64,000 nt of DNA from Alectoria sarmentosa (taxonomy: Eukaryota > Ascomycota > Lecanoromycetes > Lecanorales > Parmeliaceae): the NCBI GenBank assembly GCA_009733775.1, contig WOGZ01000126.1:27273-91272 (forward strand), written 5' to 3'. The stretch's first letter is position 1. Every line of letters begins with the position of its first letter. Shown here in pieces: positions 56,700-64,000 of this stretch. The position numbers were made by a program, and so were the translations under genes. The notes under the pieces are model-generated. The model saw nothing but the letters and a program-made list of their open reading frames with translations, was not told where the DNA came from and did not search any database.

Positions 56700-57498
56700 A
56701 TGGTAAGTCTCCGCAGCTCAGACAAGTAAGCTTGGCTAACCAAATCACCAGAGCTCGCCCTTCGCCATCAGTAAGCTGCCACAGCTGCCCATGCACAGGG
56801 CGTTTTCTTTGTATCATCTTTCTGACAGAATCATCTAGATGGCGGCGCATGTGTAGCCATGGTTGGCAAAGACTGCGTTGCCATAGCTTGCGATCTCCGC
56901 CTCGGTCTTCAGTCACTCACTGTCTCCAACAATTTCCCAAAGATCTTCTCATATGGCGACGTCTATCTCGGTCTCACGGGGCTGGCCACCGATGTATCTA
57001 CTGTTTCCGATCTTTTCCGCTACAAAGTCAACATGTACAGGCTACGTGAAGAGCGTCAAATATCTCCGCAGACCATGGCGAATCTGGTCTCCACGAGTCT
57101 GTACGAGAAGAGATTTGGACCTTACTTTGTCAGCCCGGTGATCGCCGGTTTGAACCATAAGACTGGAAAGCCTTTCATCTGTGGGTTTGATAGTATTGGG
57201 TGCATAGATTTTGCAAAGGACTTCATTGTTTCGGGGACGGCTGGTGATCAGCTCTTTGGAACGTGTGAGGGATTGTGGGAGCCAGATCTGGTACGGGCGA
57301 GCTTCAAACCCCATACTTATGGAATGATTTGTTGACAGCACTTGAACATTGCAGGAGCCAGAAGATCTTTTCGAAACCATATCCCAGGCTTTACTCAATG
57401 CGATGGACCGAGACGCATTGTCAGGATGGGGTGCACATGTCTACATTATTGAGAAGGACAAGGTCACCAAGAGGCTGTTGAAAGGCAGGCAAGATTAG
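56700..57498 (+). CDS. PUP3: 20S proteasome subunit beta-3
   Basis: 205 aa, exactly the usual family length, from exons 56700-56702 (only the ATG is coding), 56752-56770 (19 nt), 56839-57291 and 57356-57498. The N-terminus MSSPFAINGGACVAMVGKDC and LGLTGLATDVSTVSDLFRY are diagnostic of beta-3. Like its orthologues it has no cleavable Thr-active-site propeptide and is a structural, non-catalytic ring subunit. SPVIAGLNHKTGKPFICGFD and SIGCIDFAKDFIVSGTAGDQ are further signatures. The C-terminus VYIIEKDKVTKRLLKGRQD completes the fold. The split start codon exon is unusual and easily missed by automatic calling. Confidence 0.96.
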
Positions 57499-58039
57499 AA
57501 GAGAAATTAGTCTAAAGCGCACGGTGACGGAAAGGGCCATAGAGATCTTTGAGCACACATGGCGATGATTGACAAGCATAGACTTACACTTATGCGAGAC
57601 TCATGTACCCACATACAAGAATCCCCAGAGCCATATTCCCTCATCGTCTCCCATTGGTGCGGGGGTGCCATCACGTGATCATCACACGTTGCTAAGTAGG
57701 TGTATTTAGGTGTAATGTTCGGCGCTAGGGTATCCCCGCGTTTCTGATACATTTCGGTCTTGGCGCCCGCGAACAATGCTCGTGTCTCAAACTGATGCGC
57801 CAGAACAACACCAAAACTTATTGGCTCGTAGTCCTATACACTGTATCACATAACAAACCTGGGACTGCTCATGCATCACCAATACTGCGGCAATCATCCC
57901 GAGACCATAATAAAGCCAAGATATGCCCAAGGACGACATTTCACAAATGATCGCATGAATCGGTCGAGGTCTCAAACGGGAGTGAAAGCGCCAGATCTCA
58001 GCTAGCCCCATTTCTGCCTCTATCCCTAGGCTTTGGAGT
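57499..58039. promoter_or_regulatory. Upstream region of the ArfGAP gene
   Basis: 541 bp. Contains a perfect palindrome TCACGTGA at 57671-57678, an E-box of the kind bound by bHLH factors such as Cbf1. No gene seen; frames antisense to the ArfGAP exons are shadows. Confidence 0.5.
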
Positions 58040-61000
58040 ATGGGGAATGTCAGCAGTCGAACCGAAGACGGTGGGGCACTGGTCCTGCGAGACCAAAGTC
58101 GCCGTATGTGCCCGAAGTCACGACGCCCTCCTAATTTCCTGACCCAAGTCTGAACAACAGTATCCATCGCGTCCCTTAACGTTACAAACTCCAAGGGAAA
58201 GATCCTGCTCAATGTTGTTCCCAATGTATACCCTGCAACTAGGATCATTGCCAGAAAGGACTACGGCGACGAAAGCCTTGTGGAGTACATACAGGTAAAA
58301 GGAAGCTTGAATGCAAAAGAAAAACCTGGCTAATCAAATCTATCATTCAGGATCCCGAATCTTCTCCTATATCGCCTCTACCGTCGTTCTTGTTCCGGCT
58401 AAACAACGACGAAGAGCTCATATTCAATTTCACCTTCGTAATTCGTCAAGGCCAAGGCACCCTACTGGGGGCATCAGGAGGGACCGATACATTCATCAAT
58501 GGCCTTACTTTCGCCTTTGCATCAAACAACAAGGACCTGGACAATCTAGTTATTAGGGAGTTCCATGCAGACCCCAACCTTCACAAAAATGCCAACGTGG
58601 AATTAGTCGGCGACTATTCGACAGGCAGTAGGCCGTCTGCAAAGTTCGAGTGGTCATGGAAATGGCGGCCTCCAAAAACGACCGAAGACCGAGGAGGAGG
58701 CTGGCGTAATGCTTGCAGCTTCTCCGAATACGATCAGAGGGCCCACAAGCTTCAAAACCTTGCCTTATTCAGTTTCTGGGTACAGAACATACCCGGAACG
58801 TTCACTAGTCCCCAAACACCCTCGCCATATTTTGAACTAAGTGTACCTCCACGACTTCGACTCCCGTCGTCACAATCTATGATCTCTGCGCCAAGTGAGT
58901 CAGACCACACGGACATGGGGCCACCATCACCAATCATCGAACCTGGGGAGATCATTTTGGGCGTTCCACAGACATCGACCAAAGATCCTGTAGTAGTGGG
59001 GGTTTCATGTCCGCGGCCCAGTGAAGATATGAGTGCTGTTGAAGATGGGCCTTTGTTTCGAGCCACAATGAAAGCACTGGAACTAAAGACTGGGAACATG
59101 CGAACAAGGATGAAGAAGGTTTTACGTAAAGCCGAAGCAGCTCAGGTAGCTCAGGTCGAATGCAATGCCGCAGTTTCTGCGTTCATGGAAGCACTTCGAG
59201 AAGCATCTGCATCGAATGCAAATGCTATCCAGCCAGCACTCGAGCACTACTTCGAGAAGATTGCCAGCCAAATCCTCCAATACGAAAAGCAGAACACGGT
59301 GCATTTGCAGAAACTCATCATCGATCCTCTCTCGAAGATATATAACATTGATATCAAGCAAGCAGAAGCCAAGAAAAAAGATTTCGAAGATGAGAGTAAG
59401 GATTATTATGCGTATGTCAGTCGCTACCTTGGCCAACGTCAAGATTCGTTGAAGGAGAAGAAGCGAAACGAAAGTGACTCCAAGTATCAAATTAAGAGAA
59501 GAAATTTTGAGCTTAAACGATTCGACTACTCCTCTTTCATGCAGGATTTGCATGGTGGCAGGAAAGAACAGGAAGTGCTCTCTCAATTAACAAGATACGC
59601 AGAGACTCAGTCGAAGAGCTACCTGTCGACTGCAAAGAAAGTTGGAGAGATGACTCCTCAACTAGAGGTCTTGATCCATGAAGTAAGGGAAGCCGATAAA
59701 GAGTATAAACTTCAGCGCACTGAAAGGGAAGAAAAACGAAGAAATTTGGAGATGAACACCAAGACTTACGTCGAGCCAGAGGCTGATGTGTCTAACATCT
59801 TACCCATTCAGTCCAATGTCAACGGAACCTCTGCCCAAGAATCCGAGCTCTCGCGAGCTGATAGTAACGGACTTCACTACTCTTCTTCGACCACGTCACA
59901 ACATGGTTCGACTTTGTCTGCACGAAACTCCACTCACGGTGTTCCTTCCACGCCAACCAGCCGACCTGGCAGCGGCGTTCCCGTAGTCAGTCCCGACAAG
60001 TTCAAAGGGTTCCGTGATCTTGAAGAAAAGGACCATAACGGCGCTCCCGGTCCAGACAGGGTCCAGCACAAAAAGGAAGGGTTACTTTGGGCTCTAAGCA
60101 GGCCTGGTTCCCATGTTGATCCCAAGGGCCTGAACAAACAAGCATGGCATAAGTATGTTGACTCTCTATTGTAGCTTGATCGAATACTAATATGTCAGGT
60201 TCTGGATTGTACTCGATCAGGGCAAATTATCCGAGTACAGCAACTGGAAACAAAGGCTCGATCTTCACATGGAGCCGATCGATTTACGGATGGCGTCAGT
60301 CCGAGAAGCCCGCAGCGCAGAGCGGAGGTTTTGCTTCGAAGTCATAACGCCTCAATACAAGCGTGTCTATCAAGCAACGTCGGAAGAAGACATGACTAAT
60401 TGGATCAATGCCTTGAACAACGCCCTACAAAATGCGGTCGAGGGCAGAAATCAGCCTCAACCTTTCACACCTTCAACGACTGAGGAAAGGACCGCTCATC
60501 GAAACATTGGTTCTATACTCACCGGCAAAAGCTCATCGTACTCTGGACATCACTTTCATCAGTCACCTTCCAACGCAAGTGCCGCCAATAGCGTGTACAG
60601 GCACCGCACGGTCGGCGCTCGACCTACCTATGTCCGAACGGATAGCAACAGCTTCGAAGATGACCCCTCAAAACTCCTTCAGATAGTGCGAGACAATGAC
60701 CAAGGCAACCGCTGGTGTGCTGACTGCAACTCTGAATCTAAAACCGAATGGGTCTCTATCAACCTGGGCATTGTGCTGTGCATTGAATGCAGCGGCATTC
60801 ACCGCTCTCTCGGCACCCACATCTCCAAAGTCCGCTCCCTGACTCTTGACACAACGTCATTCAGTACCGACATCGTCGAAGTCTTGCTCCAAATCGGCAA
60901 TCGTATCTCTAACATGGTGTGGGAAGCTAATCTCAAACCTAACCAGAAACCATCAGCACAAGCAATGCGTGAGCAGCGTCTGCGCTTCATCACAGCCAAA

Positions 61001-61549
61001 TACGTTGATAGAGCGTACATCACCCCCATAGGCGCAAATACCCAGTCTCACTATTCCACTTCAGACGAAACGCTCCTCGCTTCCGTTAAGAAGAACGACA
61101 TTCAGGGCGTCCTCTACGCTCTAGCGCTACGGGCAAATCCAAACGCCACCGACCGCTCTCGAAATACGCACTCCGTCTTTCTCGCTCTCGCAGCCGCGGA
61201 TCCAGCTGCTCCAGCGGGCTCGGCGCACCCTTCATCTTTACCCTCGCCCAACGTCAAGATGCCATCTAGTAGTCTCAAAACAATCATTGCTTTCCCTGTT
61301 GCCGAACTGCTGGTTCAGAACGGTGCCACTATCCCGTCTACTCTACCCGCGTTTCCGCTCTCTTCAAACGCGCAGCTGTACATTGACCAAAAAGCTGGCA
61401 AAGGTGCAGACACGCTTACTGCTCTGCCGAACATAAACAGAAATAGTGGCATCGGCCCGACTGCCTTAGAGGGTGGAAAGGACAGTCAAGCGAAGCTCCA
61501 GAAGAGAGGCAGCGTGGGAGGCCGACTGGTGGTCAGACCTGGGCAATGA
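58040..61549 (+). CDS. BAR-PH-ArfGAP protein (ACAP/centaurin-like)
   Basis: 1116 aa from exons 58040-58103, 58161-58294, 58351-60152 and 60199-61549. The N-terminus MGNVSSR fits an N-myristoylation signal. An N-terminal beta-rich region (about 80-250) precedes a BAR-type helical domain (about 300-535: KALELKTGNMRTRMKKVLRK onward). A PH domain spans about 635-745 (KEGLLWALSRPGSH; FWIVLDQGKLSEYSNWKQRL), and the ArfGAP zinc finger about 825-910: CADCNSESKTEWVSINLG, then CIECSGIHRSLG with the catalytic Arg. A short ankyrin-like segment follows (SVKKNDIQGVLYALALRA). It should stimulate GTP hydrolysis by Arf on curved membranes. S. pombe Cnt5/Cnt6 are plausible relatives. Confidence 0.93.
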
Positions 61550-61859
61550 AACAAGCTGAAGAAGGCTAACGAAGTTAGCTTTATAGCCTAGCTTGGGCTT
61601 CTGTTTGGTTATGAGTGGGAATGACGATAAAAGGCAGTCTGGGTGGTAGTTTCCTCGACAACGTCACACGGCAGAGGCAGTTAGCTCTCTCTGGATAGTA
61701 AAGCTACACTACGGTCAAGCTTTGATAATATTTGATGGTTACAATGGGAATAAACATTTGTTTGAGGTTCGAAACATGGAATACATGTTGAGATTAATCT
61801 GCCTTGATACGACAATGGCACCATGGCAGGAGTTGCTGATCCGTCCCTTGTGTTTGCAG
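61550..61859. other. Intergenic between convergent ArfGAP and ATG10
   Basis: 310 bp of shared 3' flank; nothing recognised. Confidence 0.6.
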
Positions 61860-62787
61860 TCAATTTACGTTGTCCCTCTTGGAAACTATCTCCTTGGGCA
61901 AGCTCAGGCCGACAGCACTGCCCACTAGCCCAATCCACAACATCAGATACTTCACCGGAGGGACTTCTCCGTTCATCCCACCCAGGACATTACGCATAGC
62001 TTCCGCCGAATTGCAAGGGTGCACCCAAAAGCATGGCGCGTCTGTTAATGGGTGATTCTGAGATTGTTTGACCGATCAACCCCCTTTTAAAAGGCACGGG
62101 GCAAGCACCTGGAGGCTACTTACGATCATGCCAATACCACCCATAACACCCACATTTCTTGCTCCAGATTCATAGTGCTTTGGTACTAGATGTTCGTAAA
62201 CGATATCGATACTCTGGAACATCGAAGGTGGGAGATGGTGGAAGAAGAAGTAGAGAACGGGGACACGGTAGCTTGTTGAGTGTAGGATGTGGTACTCTAT
62301 TGATGAGACTATGTGGGATGGGGAAGAATGGTAGACGGCGACCTTTGGCTAAATTTTAGACTTTTCGCCGGCTTGTGAGGTTAAGGAGAGAGATCCTGTG
62401 CTCACGTCATCGTCTTCTTCCACGATGTTCCTAGACTCGTGAATGTCGTAAGAATCTTGCGCAGCGAAGAAAAGCTTCGTCGAATCTGATTCTGTTGGTG
62501 GATGGAGATCGACGCTTAGAGGACGTGATATTTTGAGGTACTGTCGGTCTCCCTAGATGCTCCTGAGCATGGGGAAAACGATGCAGACCTTGCCTTTTTG
62601 TGCAAAAGAAGAGATAAGAAAGACCCCATATGAGGGCCAACGGACAAGGCGGTCTTACATGTCCACGAGTGTCCAAGTTGATGTCGCTGGACCCCGAGCC
62701 TAGACAACACTGCATCAACGCCTGACAGGCTTCATCGAAGGCTTGTTTCGATATGAAGCCGGCCTCCTCTGATCGATTGTCCGACAT
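61860..62787 (-). CDS. ATG10: Autophagy E2-like enzyme Atg10
   Basis: 232 aa from exons 62659-62787, 62406-62552, 62124-62348 and 61860-62057. After GFISKQAFDEACQALMQCC at the N-terminus, the second exon gives RQYLKISRPLS, the third EYHILHSTSYRVPVLYFFFH, the Atg10 core strand, and the fourth NHPLTDAPCFWVHPCNSAEA with the catalytic Cys in the HPC motif, then MLWIGLVGSAVGLSLP. Atg10 transfers Atg12 to Atg5, needed for autophagosome growth. All exons are in phase 0. Acceptors at 62553 and 62058 were chosen because they restore family sequence. Sequence conservation of Atg10 is low, but the HPC block and order are clear. Confidence 0.9.
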
Positions 62788-64000
62788 GTCACGATTACTT
62801 TTTGGGAGGCAATTTGTGGCTCTTTGTACGTGCACTGGAAGTTGGCCCTTTGACGTAATCTTCTCTCGTGACGGGACTCAAGCTCTTCTGTATGTCTGAC
62901 GAGCCAAGAATATGAGATCCAGACAGCACGTCTTGCAGCAAAAAGGAGACCTAGGCCAAATTGATTCCCGAGTCGAAGTTAGATCTCGGATAATGCCCTG
63001 CCCGAAGAATTGCCCGCGCACTGCGCCTCGGGAAATGTACCTGGCCCGGGGCCCGTGCCCATGCTAGACCCCCAAAAAGATGCCTAAATTCATTCTAGGC
63101 GTTCCACCGAATCATTTCTGGGCTCCCTCGCTACGGGGCTACCTTCCGAAAATACCTAGGGTTTTCGGTGCCTACCTCCGTACAGAGACTACCTTGAGGT
63201 ACCATCGGTGTAGTGAGTATTAGAAATTCGTTATTGTGAAAATCGTGGCGTCTTAGCACAGCTCCACAACGAAAGCTTCATTGAAGAAGAAATTGGTAAC
63301 AAACTTTGAAACTTCAATGTTGTCTATAAGATTGTCTTGGAAAGTTCCTTCTCAAAAGCGCTGGTTATGAAGATATTAAGTGATAAAGTGATCTCAATTT
63401 TGTTGTTGCGGCGCCAAGATTTGCGGGCACGAGAACGGATATTTGATACCCTACTAATTCGATATAGTACCTTAGTAAGCACGTAAGGTATCTTAGTAGC
63501 AGCACCACAGCAGAGTCTAGTCTCGTACTGATTAGCGGTGGCTGAGTCGGTCGATCATCTGCGGGTGGCCGATCAAAAGAGGGGGGGTGAGATTCGGGAA
63601 GCATGAAAAAGCACAAAAAAGCAGGGATTTGCTGAAATACCCTGTTAGTCGAGTGAGGCGGAAATTGGTCGATTTGCTAGCGTGGAAGCCGGTGTGGCTG
63701 AATCTTGTTTACATGCGAAATCGCTGGTTCCAATTTCTCTGCCATTGCCATTGCCATTGCCATGTCTATGAGTAGAAGCCGGGCCCTCCCCTCGTCTTTC
63801 TTTCCTCTTCCTTCCATCTTCCATCTTCCATCTTCCATCTTCCTTCAGTATTATAACATCCTCACCTTCTTCTGACTACCTGCTTTCCTATTCACTGCTA
63901 CGGAGATACGGCGCTGTAGCCAGCCTCTCTGCGCCATGAAATAATTGACAGGCCTGTCCCAGCCTTCTCACTTCTCACTTCTCTCTTCCCCCTTCCCCCC
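62788..64000. other. Right-end intergenic, no gene; microsatellites
   Basis: 1.2 kb. Simple repeats: (TGCCAT)n at about 63741-63762 and (CCATCTT)n at about 63815-63845; a pyrimidine-rich run reaches the window edge, resembling the leader of a gene to the right. A stretch near 63690-63740 was checked as a tRNA and failed. No ORF with recognisable product. Confidence 0.5.

Noticed and set aside
63685..63745. tRNA-like stretch with GGTTCCAAT
   Set aside because: No A box at the right distance and no cloverleaf stems.
1..64000. CRISPR arrays, phage, operons or bacterial features
   Set aside because: Nothing of the kind; spliceosomal introns throughout show a eukaryotic nuclear genome.

Overview
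This window is nuclear DNA of a filamentous ascomycete (Pezizomycotina). The evidence is many short introns (about 46-106 bp, donors GTAAGT/GTATGT/GTACGT, branch points of CTGAC/CTAAC type), fungus-restricted proteins (EIS1, CFEM/GPI protein, Hsp30-type small heat-shock protein, PX-PH-RhoGAP Bem3) and an AT-rich transposon relic that looks degraded by repeat-induced point mutation (RIP). A Leotiomycete-like fungus is my guess only. All exon models were built by hand. For each protein gene with a called start, exon lengths sum to a whole number of codons; the end-truncated FAH gene and the 7982-9160 ORF are exceptions.

Layout: 1-9.2 kb holds an end-truncated FAH-family gene (-), a secreted class-3 lipase (-), a soluble J-domain protein (-), a small membrane protein (+), the ER J-protein ERJ5 (-), PRA1/YIP3 (+) and an unrecognised ORF (+). 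9.3-25 kb holds a tyrosine phosphatase (-), EIS1 (+), an SFK1/Frag1 membrane protein (-), a large SNF2/RING helicase of SHPRH/Irc20 type (+) and a 14-3-3 gene (-). 25-46 kb holds a SERCA Ca2+-ATPase (+), a HOL1-type MFS transporter (-), a CFEM protein (+), an amino-acid permease (+), an M20 carboxypeptidase (-), a 1034-aa Met/Gln-rich unknown (+) and hsp30 (+). 46.4-49.2 kb is a decayed Mutator-like (MULE) element with about 148-bp terminal inverted repeats. 50-64 kb holds BEM3 (+), U2B''/MSL1 (-), proteasome beta-3 PUP3 (+), a BAR-PH-ArfGAP (+) and ATG10 (-). The genes are mostly housekeeping (membrane traffic, ER folding and calcium, cortex/eisosome, autophagy, proteasome, splicing); I see no biosynthetic cluster or operon-like logic.

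The most unusual signal is in the introns. Five genes (FAH, phosphatase, SFK1, MFS, M20 peptidase) and the SNF2 gene carry introns of 135-153 bp that resemble each other across unrelated genes. They share a left end near the donor (GTACGTATTTCGGAGTC), a mirrored right end that contains the branch point (CTGACTCCGAAA), and a central imperfect hairpin around AAGACATGTCTT. They look like a mobile introner-like family with terminal inverted repeats. Four or five lie in the M20 gene alone. The SNF2 gene also has a 659-bp intron made of four tandem copies of an about 160-bp intron-like unit. Introner-like elements are known from some Dothideomycetes, and internally symmetrical introns/stwintrons from Hypoxylaceae; whether this family is known I cannot tell from sequence alone.
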